This document shows, piece after piece, positions 17,584-26,647 of a DNA stretch of 64,000 nucleotides. The stretch is from Metabacillus indicus LMG 22858 (lineage in GTDB: Bacteria > Bacillota > Bacilli > Bacillales > Bacillaceae). The translations under genes and the position numbers were made by a program. Within the stretch, counting starts at the first letter, position 1, and each line of letters begins with the position of its first letter. A model generated the notes under the pieces. The model worked only from the letters and a program-made list of their open reading frames with translations, ran no database searches and was not told the DNA's origin. Location: positions 310,001-374,000 of the forward strand of contig NZ_JGVU02000006.1 of NCBI RefSeq assembly GCF_000708755.2. The letters are read 5' to 3'.

Positions 17584-19122
17584 TTAAATGTGCTTTTGCT
17601 GAAAGGCAGCGATGCTTGCATATTCTTCCTTCAGCAGCCTCGAAAGACGTATATAAATCGGTGCCAGTTCCTGATAAACGGCAGCGTTTTCGGGAATTGG
17701 CTTATGATGATGAGCAGCCCCCACCATGTCAGAGACAACATCAAGGGAAGATACATGCCCAAGGCCGTACAAGCCCAGAATAGCAGCTCCAAGGCATGAG
17801 CTTTCAAAGCTCTCCGGTACAGAAACCTCCTGGTTGAAAATATCGGCCATCATCTGGCGCCAAAGTTCAGACCTGGCGAATCCGCCTGTCGCCTGAATGC
17901 TTGCCGGCTCTCCGATCAATTCTTCGAGCGCGAGAAGAACAGTATACAGGTTGAAAATAATTCCTTCAAGTACAGAGCGTATCATGTGTTCTTTTTTATG
18001 GTGAAGAGAGAGGCCGAAGAATGATCCTCTTGCGTTTGCATCCCAAAGAGGCGCCCGCTCGCCTGCCAGATACGGATGAAAAAGCAGGCCGTCTGATCCG
18101 GGCTTTACTCGTGCCGCAATTTCTGTGAGTACTTCATACGGATCTCTTCCAAGCTGCTTTGCCAATTCTGTTTCTTCATGACCGAGCTGATCTCTAAGCC
18201 ACCTGAAAATCATTCCTCCGTTATTGACCGGCCCCCCGATGACCCATTTGTCTTCAGTCAATGCGTAACAGAACGTTCTGCCCTTAGGATCTGTAACGGG
18301 CTTATCCGTCACGGTGCGGATAGCGCCGCTTGTTCCGATCGTCACAGCTGCAGCTCCCGGCTGAACGGCGTTTACGCCAAGGTTGGAAAGCACGCCGTCA
18401 CTTGCTCCGACGACAAAAGGCGTATCACCATGAAGCCCCATAAGAGACGCATACTGAGCATCGAGTCCAGTCAGGGAAACCGTCGTGCCGACCGGCTCAG
18501 ACAGGTGCTCTGCAGTAATTCCGGCAACTTCAAGAGCCTCCCTGTCCCAATTAAGCTCACGAAGATTGAACAGACCCGTAGCTGAAGCAATGGAATAGTC
18601 AACCACGTACCGCTTAAAGAGCTTGTAGAAAACATATTCTTTTATCGAGATAAACTTAAAGGTTTTCAGGAACAGCTCAGGACGGTCATGTCTGATCCAG
18701 GTGATTTTGGATAGCGGAGACATTGGATGCAGAGGGGTTCCCGTTCGAAGATAAATCTCATGCCCGTTCATTTCATCCTTAATTTTCTCCGTCCATTTTG
18801 CACTTCGGTTATCTGCCCATGTTATGCAATTTGTAAGAGGATTTCCCTCCGAGTCAACGGGAATGACGCTGTGCATCGCAGAACTGAACGAAACGAACAG
18901 AATATCCGATGGATGAACATTCCCACCTGAAATCACTTCACGGATGGTTGTTACAACCGCCTGAAAAATTTCTTCCGGATCCTGTTCTGCCGTCTCAGGG
19001 TCCGGGGAGTGCAGCGGATATTCAATCCCATGCGTAAAAACAATGGTTCCATCTGTTTTAAATAGAACGGACTTTGTACTTGTCGTTCCTATATCCGTGC
19101 CGATCATATATTTTTCTCTCAC
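17584..19122 (-). CDS. gntK: Gluconokinase, FGGY family
   Basis: Phosphorylates gluconate to 6-phosphogluconate. The 512-residue protein has both FGGY halves: N-terminal phosphate loop MIGTDIGTTSTKSVLF, TWADNRSAKW near 110, VVGASDG..NLGVNAVQPG in the middle, and the C-terminal signature 'QATGGFARSELWRQMMADIFNQ' at about 415-437. The GTG at 19122 is used, with GGGGAGG about eight bases upstream. Together with the neighbouring 6-phosphogluconate dehydrogenase it forms a gluconate-to-ribulose-5-phosphate route. No gluconate permease is in the window. Confidence 0.9.
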   Translation of the reverse strand: MREKYMIGTDIGTTSTKSVLFKTDGTIVFTHGIEYPLHSPDPETAEQDPEEIFQAVVTTIREVISGGNVHPSDILFVSFSSAMHSVIPVDSEGNPLTNCITWADNRSAKWTEKIKDEMNGHEIYLRTGTPLHPMSPLSKITWIRHDRPELFLKTFKFISIKEYVFYKLFKRYVVDYSIASATGLFNLRELNWDREALEVAGITAEHLSEPVGTTVSLTGLDAQYASLMGLHGDTPFVVGASDGVLSNLGVNAVQPGAAAVTIGTSGAIRTVTDKPVTDPKGRTFCYALTEDKWVIGGPVNNGGMIFRWLRDQLGHEETELAKQLGRDPYEVLTEIAARVKPGSDGLLFHPYLAGERAPLWDANARGSFFGLSLHHKKEHMIRSVLEGIIFNLYTVLLALEELIGEPASIQATGGFARSELWRQMMADIFNQEVSVPESFESSCLGAAILGLYGLGHVSSLDVVSDMVGAAHHHKPIPENAAVYQELAPIYIRLSRLLKEEYASIAAFQQKHI

Positions 19123-19148
19123 GTTTATTCCTCCCCTGCATTTCGTAC

Positions 19149-19226
19149 GTACAGCGTTTTCATTTTACCTAAATGAAAAAGAAGATGCTTCTAAATAAGC
19201 CTCTTCCCTTTCCATTTATGCACGTA
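19149..19226. promoter_or_regulatory. Two cre-like sites upstream of gntK
   Basis: CGTAAACGCGTTAA (19213-19226, plus strand) and TGAAAACGCTGTAC (19149-19162, minus strand) each resemble the CcpA consensus TGWNANCGNTNWCA with a few mismatches. Gluconate genes are commonly under catabolite repression. No clear promoter was found between them. Confidence 0.35.
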
Positions 19227-19232
19227 AACGCG

Positions 19233-20132
19233 TTAATCTTTATTTACAACAGCGTGGCCGCCAAATTCATTGCGCAAAGCTGCTACTACTTTTCCAGAGA
19301 ACGTATCCTCATCAAGAGAACGGTATCTCATCATTAGAGAAAGGGCGATGATTGGCGTTGCCGTTTGAAGGTCAAGCGCTTCTTCAACTGTCCATTTCCC
19401 TTCGCCTGATGAGTGCATAACTCCTTTAATACCGTCAAGTTTCGAATCCTTGGAGAACGCATTCTGAGTAAGCTCCATCAGCCATGAGCGGATAACAGAT
19501 CCGTTGTTCCAGACTCTTGCCACTTGCTCATAGTCAAAATCAAACGGGCTTTTCTCAAGCACTTCAAAGCCTTCTGCGATTGCCTGCATCATGCCGTATT
19601 CTACGCCGTTATGAACCATTTTCAAATAGTGGCCGCTTCCCGTTTCACCGGCATACAAGTAGCCATTTTCAACACAGATGTCTATGAACAGCTGCTCGAT
19701 TGATGCGAAAACCTCTTTGTCTCCGCCGATCATTGTGCATGCGCCGCTGCGTGCGCCTTCCATGCCGCCGCTTGTGCCGACATCAAAGAAATGAACACCC
19801 TGTTCTTTCATTTCCTTCCCGCGCTTAACGGATTCTTTATAGTTTGAATTTCCGCCGTCAATGACAAGATCGCCTGGCTCAAGCAAACCTTTCAGCTCAG
19901 ACAGTACATTTTCTGTAATCACACCTGCTGGAACCATCATCCAGATCTTTCTTGGCGCCTCAAGCTTTGAAACTAGTTCCTCAATGGAAGAAGCACCTTC
20001 TGCACCCATATTTGAAAGTTTGGCTACTGCTTCTGAATCAATATCAAAAGCAACAACCTCATGTTTATGATCCATTAAATTAAGTGAAAGATTATAACCC
20101 ATCTTTCCAAGGCCAATTAAACCTACCTGCAT
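19233..20132 (-). CDS. 6-phosphogluconate dehydrogenase, short YqeC type
   Basis: Oxidative decarboxylation of 6-phosphogluconate to ribulose 5-phosphate. At 299 residues it belongs to the short class, which lacks the C-terminal extension of the 470-residue Gnd and is usually NAD-dependent. The NAD-binding start is MQVGLIGLGKMGYNLSLNL, followed by VIDGGNSNYKES, the substrate motif GTSGGMEGARSGACTMIGGD (about 122-141) and GHYLKMVHNGVEYGM with the catalytic Lys/Asn. AAAGGAG lies nine bases before the ATG. Confidence 0.9.
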   Translation of the reverse strand: MQVGLIGLGKMGYNLSLNLMDHKHEVVAFDIDSEAVAKLSNMGAEGASSIEELVSKLEAPRKIWMMVPAGVITENVLSELKGLLEPGDLVIDGGNSNYKESVKRGKEMKEQGVHFFDVGTSGGMEGARSGACTMIGGDKEVFASIEQLFIDICVENGYLYAGETGSGHYLKMVHNGVEYGMMQAIAEGFEVLEKSPFDFDYEQVARVWNNGSVIRSWLMELTQNAFSKDSKLDGIKGVMHSSGEGKWTVEEALDLQTATPIIALSLMMRYRSLDEDTFSGKVVAALRNEFGGHAVVNKD

Positions 20133-20173
20133 CTTTGAAAACTCCTTTTTATCACATGTTATGTCCTATCCCT

Positions 20174-20201
20174 ATTATACGAATTTTTTTTCGTTTAGCA
20201 A
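20174..20201 (-). promoter_or_regulatory. Promoter of the gluconate operon
   Basis: On the minus strand TTGCTA (20196-20201), 16 bp spacer, TATAAT (20174-20179). The spacer holds CGAA-N6-TTCG, a small inverted repeat that could be the RpiR operator. Confidence 0.6.
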
Positions 20202-20277
20202 TCGCTTCCAAGAAATTTTTTTTCACATTTCCTTTGTGCTATACTTTTTTTAGTACATGTAAGCGAGGTCATTTTAT

Positions 20278-21123
20278 ATGGGGCAAAATTGTCTAGGTAG
20301 CATCCGTTCTCATTATGCAAGGTTGAGTGAAAAAGAAAAAAAGATTGCTGATTTTATTTTGGAAAACCCCAAGGAAATTATTCATAGTACGATAAATGAA
20401 ACAGCTGACCGGCTCGGTGTTGCAGAAGCGACCGTTTTCCGCTTTTGCAAGCGCATTGATTTTAAAGGCTATCAGGCGATGAAAATCGCTCTGGCTTCAG
20501 AGATTATGAGTCCGATCCAGCAAATACATGAGGAAATTAATGAAAACGATAATGAAAAAGCGGTTGCTGAAAAAGTGTTTCAATCCAACATCCGCACCCT
20601 TGAAAACACCCTGCAGATTTTAGATTTTTCATCTATTGAGAAAGCTGCCCGCATCCTTGCAGGCGCGAACCGCGTAGATTTTTACGGAACGGGGGGCTCT
20701 GCCATCATTGCGATGGATGCCTATCATAAATTTATCCGCACCGGCATTTCCGCCTATGCGTTTATTGATTCGCATTTTCAGCTGATGTCAGCCTCGCAGC
20801 TGACGAACAATGATGCAGCAGTCATCATTTCCCATTCAGGGACCAATAAAGACACGATTAAAATCATGAATACAGCGAGAAAGAACGGAGCAAAAACCAT
20901 CGGGATCACAAGCTTCCCCAAATCCCCTGTCGGCCAGAATTCAGATGTTGCGCTGTTTACAAGCTCTGAAGAAACCGAATACAGGTCTGAAGCTCTCGCA
21001 TCGAGAATCGGCCAGCTCAGTTTGATTGATGCGCTCTATGTAAACATGATGATTCAAAATAAAGAAAAGGCGAATCTGTCTCTTGAAAAAATCCGGAGTG
21101 CGATTTCTGAAACGAGAGTATAG
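20278..21123 (+). CDS. RpiR-family transcriptional regulator
   Basis: A 281-residue regulator with an N-terminal RpiR helix-turn-helix (LSEKEKKIADFILENP..TADRLGVAEATVFRFCKRIDFKGYQ, residues 15-75) and a C-terminal SIS sugar-phosphate domain (FYGTGGSAIIAMDAYHKF, SHSGTNKDTI). It is divergent from the 6-phosphogluconate dehydrogenase/gntK operon and so is its likely regulator, in place of the GntR protein of Bacillus subtilis. The effector would be a sugar phosphate or sugar acid. Confidence 0.85.
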   Translation: MGQNCLGSIRSHYARLSEKEKKIADFILENPKEIIHSTINETADRLGVAEATVFRFCKRIDFKGYQAMKIALASEIMSPIQQIHEEINENDNEKAVAEKVFQSNIRTLENTLQILDFSSIEKAARILAGANRVDFYGTGGSAIIAMDAYHKFIRTGISAYAFIDSHFQLMSASQLTNNDAAVIISHSGTNKDTIKIMNTARKNGAKTIGITSFPKSPVGQNSDVALFTSSEETEYRSEALASRIGQLSLIDALYVNMMIQNKEKANLSLEKIRSAISETRV

Positions 21124-21192
21124 CGGAAGGCGGAATACTCTGCATCGCGAAAATACACCGGAAACAGCACTGAAATAAGCAGCCTATTCCAG

Positions 21193-21220
21193 CACCGTTT
21201 CTGCGGTGTTTTTTTTTTTG
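21193..21220 (+). terminator. Terminator of the rpiR-type gene
   Basis: CACCG and CGGTG stem with a 6-base loop, followed by a run of 11 T. Confidence 0.8.
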
Positions 21221-21368
21221 CATAGTAAAATCTAAATGAGATCGAAGAGGCAATAGACGTATAGATTAATAGATTCATAGCACTCACTTTATACAGGTTA
21301 AATTTGACAATACCAGCATGGTATTTTACATTGTGAATAATTGGGAGAATGAAAGGGAGGCGAAAAAG

Positions 21369-21932
21369 ATGGGATTTTTTCAGCGAATGTTCAAAAAAGT
21401 AGAGGATGTTAATCGCGGAGAAGCAGCAGCCGCTGAGCTGGAATCGGAAATGGTGCTGATCACAGAAGAGGATGCCTACGATTTTTGGATTCAAATGGCC
21501 CAAAATATTCTCGTAAATGCTGTCAACGCAACAGGTTCGACAGTAGATCGCGCCTTTGTCATTCTCGATTTTCGCACTGAGCCGTCGTTTGAGCTGTTTT
21601 ATCAGCAAAACGGCTCACTTTTAATGTGGGATCAGCTCGAGAACATGACGATTACAGAAAAAATCCGGACACAGCTTCTGCCGCAGGCGCCTGACGCAGC
21701 GAATGCGATAAATGAAAACTTCATCGCAGCAGGACACGTCCCAATTGCGTATGCAGAGCTTCAGTTTGAATGGGCTACGAAAGCGTGGTTTTCCCACATC
21801 ATATGGGCGGACGGCGAGCACGCTGATATTTCAAGGGATGAGCTTCTACAAAACTGGTTTGCCCGCATGGAAAAAGAAACCGAGAATGTGCCGCTCGACA
21901 GTGACCATAAGCTTTCTTGGTATCCGGAATGA
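21369..21932 (+). CDS. Protein of unknown function, cytoplasmic, 187 residues
   Basis: I do not recognise this protein. From the start at 21369 (MGFFQRMFKK) it is soluble, acidic and rich in aromatic residues, with 'FVILDFRTEPSFELFYQ' and 'AWFSHIIWADGEHADISRDELLQNWFARM' as distinctive stretches. The overall look recalls small DUF600/YezG-like proteins, but I could not align it. GGGAGG lies about nine bases before the ATG; the longer frame to 21318 has none. It is alone between two terminators. Confidence 0.6.
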   Translation: MGFFQRMFKKVEDVNRGEAAAAELESEMVLITEEDAYDFWIQMAQNILVNAVNATGSTVDRAFVILDFRTEPSFELFYQQNGSLLMWDQLENMTITEKIRTQLLPQAPDAANAINENFIAAGHVPIAYAELQFEWATKAWFSHIIWADGEHADISRDELLQNWFARMEKETENVPLDSDHKLSWYPE

Positions 21933-21953
21933 AAGTGAACTCCACCACAATCA

Positions 21954-21978
21954 AAGCCCTCAGACGTCTGCCTGAGGG
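21954..21978. terminator. Bidirectional terminator
   Basis: AGCCCTCAG and CTGAGGGCT form a 9-bp stem. The stop codon of the converging membrane protein gene lies inside it. Confidence 0.85.
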
Positions 21979-22277
21979 CTTTTCATTTTCAATGTATCCA
22001 TAACCGTCAGACTGACAGTTTCTTTCCCCCTGACATAGCTCAGAGCATAAAGGACGGATGCAAGAAAAATCGATATTACTAAATAAATCATCCAGTAGAT
22101 TGCCGTGCCGGCATACGAGATGCCGAGCACAAACGCAGCTGAAAACCAGAGCATAAGATGAAGAAGATGCTGCAGCTTATACCTTTTTTTCTCTAAAACA
22201 GCCGTAAAAAAGGACGCGCAGTATAAAGCAGCTATTGCGGCATAAATACCTGATACGATGATAACAGCAAACAGCAT
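21960..22277 (-). CDS. Small membrane protein of unknown function
   Basis: A 105-residue protein with three hydrophobic segments (about 1-22, 40-58, 60-82) separated by a basic loop (EKKRYKLQH) and ending in a soluble tail. No family recognised. AAGGAAAGG lies about nine bases before the start. It is divergent from the MarR gene and could share its operator region. Confidence 0.55.
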   Translation of the reverse strand: MLFAVIIVSGIYAAIAALYCASFFTAVLEKKRYKLQHLLHLMLWFSAAFVLGISYAGTAIYWMIYLVISIFLASVLYALSYVRGKETVSLTVMDTLKMKSPQADV

Positions 22278-22345
22278 AACCGATCATTCCTTTCCTTACT
22301 GACTATTTTCGCACAGGCTGCAGAATCAATAAAGCAAGAACTTTC

Positions 22346-22388
22346 GTTACCCAGGTAACTAAAAGCTATGATATAATTACCTAGGTAA
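22346..22388. promoter_or_regulatory. Two MarR-type operators flanking the marR/MFS promoter
   Basis: GTTACCCAGGTAAC (22346-22359) and TTACCTAGGTAA (22377-22388) are near-identical palindromes 30 bp apart centre to centre, about three helical turns. TATAAT (22372-22377) lies between them, so binding at both would block the promoter. Autorepression by the adjacent MarR protein is likely. Confidence 0.65.
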
Positions 22389-22411
22389 CTATTTAAAAGG
22401 AGAACCAACAC

Positions 22412-22843
22412 ATGACCGCCGAACAGAACCTTTTTCACGCCATTCAGCAGCTGTCGAGGAAGCTGACAAACCGTTTAAATGAAACGCTCCAGCCTTTTGG
22501 CCTTTATAGCGCTCAATGGACCGTGCTATTTACCCTCAAAAAATCAGGAACTCTTACACAGACTGAGCTCTGTGACTATTTATCGATCGAAGCTCCTCCT
22601 ATGACACGTACCATCCAGCGCCTCGTGAAACAGGGATATGTTATGCAGCTTCAGGGAGCTGATAAACGGACGAAGCACATCAAACTGACTGACAAAGCCA
22701 TCCAGGATTATGAAAAATGGGAATCAGCAGTAGCTGAAATGGAGAAGGACCTTCTTTCGGGCATGCCGGAAAGCACTCAGGAGCCCCTCAGGACTTATAT
22801 TCAGCAGTGGCTTCTCCACATAAGAAGCACAGAAAGGAAATGA
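22412..22843 (+). CDS. MarR-family transcriptional regulator
   Basis: A 143-residue winged-helix regulator. The MarR fold is seen in 'SAQWTVLFTLKKSGTLTQTELCDYLSIEAPPMTRTIQRLVKQGYV' (33-77), with wing residues DKRTKHIKLTDK. A conserved Cys lies in ELCDY. It is followed after 4 bp by an MFS efflux gene and preceded by two matching palindromes, so it probably represses its own operon until a drug-like ligand binds. AAAGGAG precedes the ATG. Confidence 0.88.
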   Translation: MTAEQNLFHAIQQLSRKLTNRLNETLQPFGLYSAQWTVLFTLKKSGTLTQTELCDYLSIEAPPMTRTIQRLVKQGYVMQLQGADKRTKHIKLTDKAIQDYEKWESAVAEMEKDLLSGMPESTQEPLRTYIQQWLLHIRSTERK

Positions 22844-22847
22844 CCCG

Positions 22848-24065
22848 ATGAACGAACAAAAACTATGGACCCGGAACTTTTTGTCCATTTCTATAAGCAG
22901 CTTTTTTCTTTTTTTGACGTTTTACTACCTGCTCGTGACCCTGCCCATTTATGCCATTCACGATTTAAACGGAGTACCTGCACAAGCCGGACTGATTGTG
23001 ACCATTTTTCTGGTCGCAGCCATTGTAATCCGGCCATTTGCGGGAAAATGGATTGAACGGCACGGAAAACGGAAAGTGCTCCTTTCCTCCCTTTTGATTT
23101 TTTTAATAGGATCCCTGCTTTATTCTTCGATAAACTCAATGAACGGGCTCTTTGCGCTCAGGTTCCTGCACGGAATCGGCTTCGGAATGGCCACAACGGC
23201 TGCAGGAGCGATTGTGGCTGATATCATTCCTGAATCAAGGCGCGGAGAAGGGATGGGCTATTACGCCATGTCGATGAACCTTGCGATGGTCATAGGGCCG
23301 TTCCTTGGCTTAACCGCAATGGACCAATGGGGCACGGGAATTATGTTCAGCATCTGCATCTTTACAGCTGTTTTCTCCTTAGTGTCAGGATTGCTTATGA
23401 CTCTTCCAAAGGATGCTGCGGATGGAAGCAAAGTCGTTCCGGCTGCCGGCCGCACAGGAATAAAGGGACTGTTTGAGCCCTCAGCCATCTCAATAGCGCT
23501 GGTTGCCGGGCTATTCGCTCTTGTATATGCATCCATCCTTTCCTTTGTCTCTGTCTATGCAAGGGAGATCGGCCTGATGCAGGCAGCCAGCTACTTCTTT
23601 GTTGTCTATGCTGTGGTCATGCTCATCGCACGGCCTTTTACAGGAAAATGGTTTGACCGCTATGGAGCAAATGTCATTATCTACCCTGCCATCCTGATTT
23701 TTGCGGCCGGAATGGTGCTTTTGAGTTTAGCCGGCACATCTGTGAGCTTTCTCATCGCTGCAGGCTTAATCGGCCTCGGATGGGGCACTCTGTTTCCAAG
23801 CTTCCAGACGATCGCCATCCAGTCCGCCGAGCCGAAAAAAAGAGGCCTTGCCACGGCGACTTTCTTATCCATTTTTGATATCGGGATTGGTGCAGGTTCA
23901 TTTATTGTCGGTGTTCTGACAGCGAAGATTTCGTTTAGCACCTTGTATTTTGCCAGTTCGTTCTTCATTTTGGGATGCCTTGCTGTTTATTACTTGCTGC
24001 ATGGGAGAAAGGAAGCTGCTTTGCATGCGGCAGCAATGGTAGAGACGGAAAAGCAAAGTGCATGA
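22848..24065 (+). CDS. MFS drug efflux transporter
   Basis: A 405-residue major facilitator with 12 predicted membrane segments. The loop 2-3 motif is 'GKWIERHGKRKVLL', and motif C-like glycines lie around GPFLGLTAMDQWG, as in 12-TMS proton-driven antiporters. Cotranscribed with the MarR regulator, so a role in export of a toxic compound is likely. The substrate is unknown. Confidence 0.85.
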   Translation: MNEQKLWTRNFLSISISSFFLFLTFYYLLVTLPIYAIHDLNGVPAQAGLIVTIFLVAAIVIRPFAGKWIERHGKRKVLLSSLLIFLIGSLLYSSINSMNGLFALRFLHGIGFGMATTAAGAIVADIIPESRRGEGMGYYAMSMNLAMVIGPFLGLTAMDQWGTGIMFSICIFTAVFSLVSGLLMTLPKDAADGSKVVPAAGRTGIKGLFEPSAISIALVAGLFALVYASILSFVSVYAREIGLMQAASYFFVVYAVVMLIARPFTGKWFDRYGANVIIYPAILIFAAGMVLLSLAGTSVSFLIAAGLIGLGWGTLFPSFQTIAIQSAEPKKRGLATATFLSIFDIGIGAGSFIVGVLTAKISFSTLYFASSFFILGCLAVYYLLHGRKEAALHAAAMVETEKQSA

Positions 24066-24090
24066 AAAGTCATTTTGATAAAGACCATAA

Positions 24091-24119
24091 AAGAGCCGGC
24101 TCACATAGAGCCGGCTCTT
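24091..24119. terminator. Bidirectional terminator
   Basis: AAGAGCCGGCTC and GAGCCGGCTCTT form a perfect 12-bp stem with loop ACATA between convergent genes. Confidence 0.85.
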
Positions 24120-24607
24120 CAGTTTTCCAGCAAGTAGTTAATTCTCTTCTCCAAAAGCCCTTCTCCGCCATATCCCATCAGGACGTTAACGATTTCTCCG
24201 TCCCTGTTGATAAAATAGGTTGTCGGCACAGCCGCTACCCTGAATAGTGAAGCTGCTTCTCCCGTTTTATCCAGCAGGACAGGAAACGTAAAGCCATAAT
24301 CTTTCGCAAACATATAGGCGCCTTCTTCTGAATCCTGGGCTGTTAGATTCACGGCGTATATTTTTACTTTCCCTTCATACTTCTTTGAAAGCATGACTAG
24401 CTCCGGAGCTTCCTGTTTGCACGGACCGCACCAGGAAGCCCAGAAATTGAGAACAATGGGCTGATCGTAAGGCGGTTTTAATAGATGCTCCTGCCCTTTC
24501 ATATCTTTGAGTTTGATTTCAGGAGCAAGCGGATCTTTTGCAAGTGCAGGATGGTGGAATGCTAAGCAAAAACACAAAGAAAGCAGTAATACGATTATTT
24601 TTTCCAA
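24119..24607 (-). CDS. TlpA/ResA-like thiol-disulfide oxidoreductase, exported
   Basis: A 162-residue thioredoxin-fold protein with an N-terminal signal sequence (LLLSLCFCLAFHHPALA) and the active site WCGPC near residue 62. 'PVLLDKTGEAASLFRVAAVPTTYFI' includes the cis-proline. Such proteins reduce disulfides outside the membrane, for example in cytochrome c maturation or spore cortex formation (ResA, StoA). The TTG at 24607 is chosen because GGGAGG lies seven bases upstream; the longer frame to 24682 has a charged leader that would bury the signal peptide. Confidence 0.82.
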   Translation of the reverse strand: MEKIIVLLLSLCFCLAFHHPALAKDPLAPEIKLKDMKGQEHLLKPPYDQPIVLNFWASWCGPCKQEAPELVMLSKKYEGKVKIYAVNLTAQDSEEGAYMFAKDYGFTFPVLLDKTGEAASLFRVAAVPTTYFINRDGEIVNVLMGYGGEGLLEKRINYLLEN

Positions 24608-24717
24608 CGTATTTCCTCCCTTTTTAAAGCTAGCATTCTCCTTATCAAAAGGGCATATTCCTAAAAAGACAAGCGTACACATGAGATAGGATGGTTTTCT
24701 GAAAGGAGCGGCTGGTT

Positions 24718-25050
24718 TTGCTTTCTAAAACAAGTTCAGCAGTGGTGACTTTTCTTTTTTTAACTCTGTTTATCGCGATGATGGCCTATTTGGATACACC
24801 CCAGGCAAAAAGTGATGAAACTGTAACGTTTCCAATAGCTGCTGAAGAAGAGGATCAGGAGACAGCAGCTTGGGAATCGCAGCTTGTCACTGTTTATGAG
24901 GACAAAAAGATCGGGACGAAATGGGAAGACGGCTACCGTGTAGAAACGTATCAGGAATTTGAGGTAGTGAAAGACTCAGACGGGAAAACAGTAGATGTCA
25001 GGCCGACGGGGAATTACAGTTATTTGAAGTATAAAGGTGATGAGGAATAA
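24718..25050 (+). CDS. Small exported or anchored protein of unknown function
   Basis: A 110-residue protein with one N-terminal hydrophobic segment (about 8-25) and an acidic, probably extracytoplasmic domain with 'QLVTVYEDKKIGTKWEDGYRVETYQEFEVV'. No family recognised. The TTG start has AAAGGAG about ten bases upstream. It is divergent from the TlpA-like gene. Confidence 0.55.
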   Translation: MLSKTSSAVVTFLFLTLFIAMMAYLDTPQAKSDETVTFPIAAEEEDQETAAWESQLVTVYEDKKIGTKWEDGYRVETYQEFEVVKDSDGKTVDVRPTGNYSYLKYKGDEE

Positions 25051-25052
25051 GA

Positions 25053-25088
25053 AAAGGGCGTCCCGGCAGCTGGCCGGAACACCCTTTT
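25053..25088 (+). terminator. Terminator of the small exported protein gene
   Basis: AAGGGCGTCCCGGC and GCCGGAACACCCTT form a long stem with mismatches, followed by T. Confidence 0.8.
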
Positions 25089-25160
25089 TTGTTTGGGCAA
25101 TAGACTGTTGGAACAGCATGAAATATTGAGTGCTCCATTAGTTCACAGCATTTATTTTTT

Positions 25161-25797
25161 GATGGCACTTATCATGATTTTGAGTACAATCAAAAACCGG
25201 AATCCATTTCTTGATGGCACCTATCATGCTTTTGAGTACCACCAAACTCAGAAACCCTTCTCTTGATGGCACTTATCTCGCTTACAGGTACCACCAAACT
25301 CAGAAATCCGTCTCTTGATGGCACTTATCCCGCTTACGAGTACCACCAAACTCAGAGATCCTTCTCTTGATGGCACTTATCTCGCTTACAAGTGCCACCA
25401 ACCCCAGAAATCCTTCTCTTGATGGCACTTATCTCGCTTACAAGTGCCACCAAACTCAGAAACCCTTCTTTTGATGGCACTTATTCCGCATACAGGTACC
25501 ACCAAACTCAGATATCCTTCTCTTGATGGCACTTATCTCGCTTACAAGTACCACCAAACTCAGAATTCCTTCTCTTGATGGCACTTATCCCGCTTACAAG
25601 TACCACCAAACTCAGAATTCCTTCTCTTGATGGCACTTATCCCGCTTACAAGTTCCACCAAACTCAGATATCCTTCTCTTGATGGTACTTATCTTTCTTA
25701 CAAGTTCCACCAAACTCAGATATCCTTCTCTTTATGGCACTTACCTCGCTTACAAGTACCACCAAACTCAGATATCCTTCTCTTGATGGCACCATTC
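25161..25797. repeat. Tandem array 3, 52-bp units (12 copies plus a partial)
   Basis: GATGGCAC recurs exactly every 52 bp from 25161 to 25785 (13 starts, the last incomplete). The unit contains TGGCACTT and AAGTACCA or AAGTGCCA, outer span 27 bp; two units have perfect complement, and on the minus strand the common variant pairs with a single G-U. It is the most regular of the five arrays. It begins 73 bp after the terminator of the + gene and ends 11 bp from the stop of the − permease gene, which has no other visible terminator. 25089-25160 carries one degenerate unit. Confidence 0.96.
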
Positions 25798-25807
25798 AAA
25801 CCGCAAA

Positions 25808-26635
25808 TCATTTCCCTCCGGTAAACGATATCCCCTTAATAAAGTACCGGTTAAAGAACGCATAAATCAGCAGAACCGGAAGCGTGAACACCATAGATGC
25901 GGCCATAATGTAATTCCAGTAGCTGACGTACTGACCCTTAAAGGTATTAAGTCCGAGCGGAAGGGTGAACATTTCAATGTCGGTCATGACGATCAGCGGT
26001 CTCATAAAGTCGTTCCATGAGCCCATGAACACGAAGATGGCCTGTGCTGCAAGGGCTGGTCTTGCGAGCGGAAGCACAATTTTAAAGAACGTGCCGAGTC
26101 TGCTGAGTCCGTCCATTTCTGCGGCTTCTTCAAGTTCTTTCGGAAAGTTGATGAAAAATTGTCTCATCATGAAAATGAATGTAGCATTGATCATCGCAGG
26201 GACAATCATGCCCTGATAGGAATTGAGCCAGCCAAGCTCTTTCAAAATCAGGTAGTTCGGGATCATTGTGACCTGAGCCGGAATCATCAGGACAGCCAGA
26301 ATCATGATGAACAGAGCTTTTTTCCCCGGGAAACTGAGTCTTGCCAGCGCATAGCCTGCCATGGAGTTGAACAGGAGATTGAGTGCCGTTCCAACCACTG
26401 CAATCAGCACGCTGTTAAACATCCATCTTGGAAAGAGCTCCTGCTCGATGAAGATTTGTTTGTAATTATCGAGTGTAAAGTTTTTTGGAATAAAACTTAA
26501 GGTGCCGCTTACGATTTCCTGGAGTGTTTTAAAGGATGAAGACAGCGCCCACAGGAAAGGCACAAGTGTTGTGATGGCATAGAGAATCAAGATCGCATAG
26601 ACAATGATCCGTCCGGCTCCAAGCTTTTTCTTCAT
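25808..26635 (-). CDS. Carbohydrate ABC transporter permease, MalG/GanQ type
   Basis: The second membrane subunit of a sugar importer of the CUT1 type. Six hydrophobic segments and the EAA loop 'EEAAEMDGLSRLGTFFKIVLPLARPALA' near residue 175 are visible. The gene starts 12 bp after the MalF-type permease. Tandem array 3 lies immediately after its stop. Confidence 0.88.
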   Translation of the reverse strand: MKKKLGAGRIIVYAILILYAITTLVPFLWALSSSFKTLQEIVSGTLSFIPKNFTLDNYKQIFIEQELFPRWMFNSVLIAVVGTALNLLFNSMAGYALARLSFPGKKALFIMILAVLMIPAQVTMIPNYLILKELGWLNSYQGMIVPAMINATFIFMMRQFFINFPKELEEAAEMDGLSRLGTFFKIVLPLARPALAAQAIFVFMGSWNDFMRPLIVMTDIEMFTLPLGLNTFKGQYVSYWNYIMAASMVFTLPVLLIYAFFNRYFIKGISFTGGK

Positions 26636-26647
26636 GTTTCTCCCTCC

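Noticed and set aside
21318-21368. Longer start for the unknown 187-residue protein
   Set aside because: No ribosome site before 21318, while GGGAGG precedes 21369.
25161-25797. CRISPR array
   Set aside because: Units are contiguous and similar over their whole length, there are no unique spacers and no cas genes in the window.
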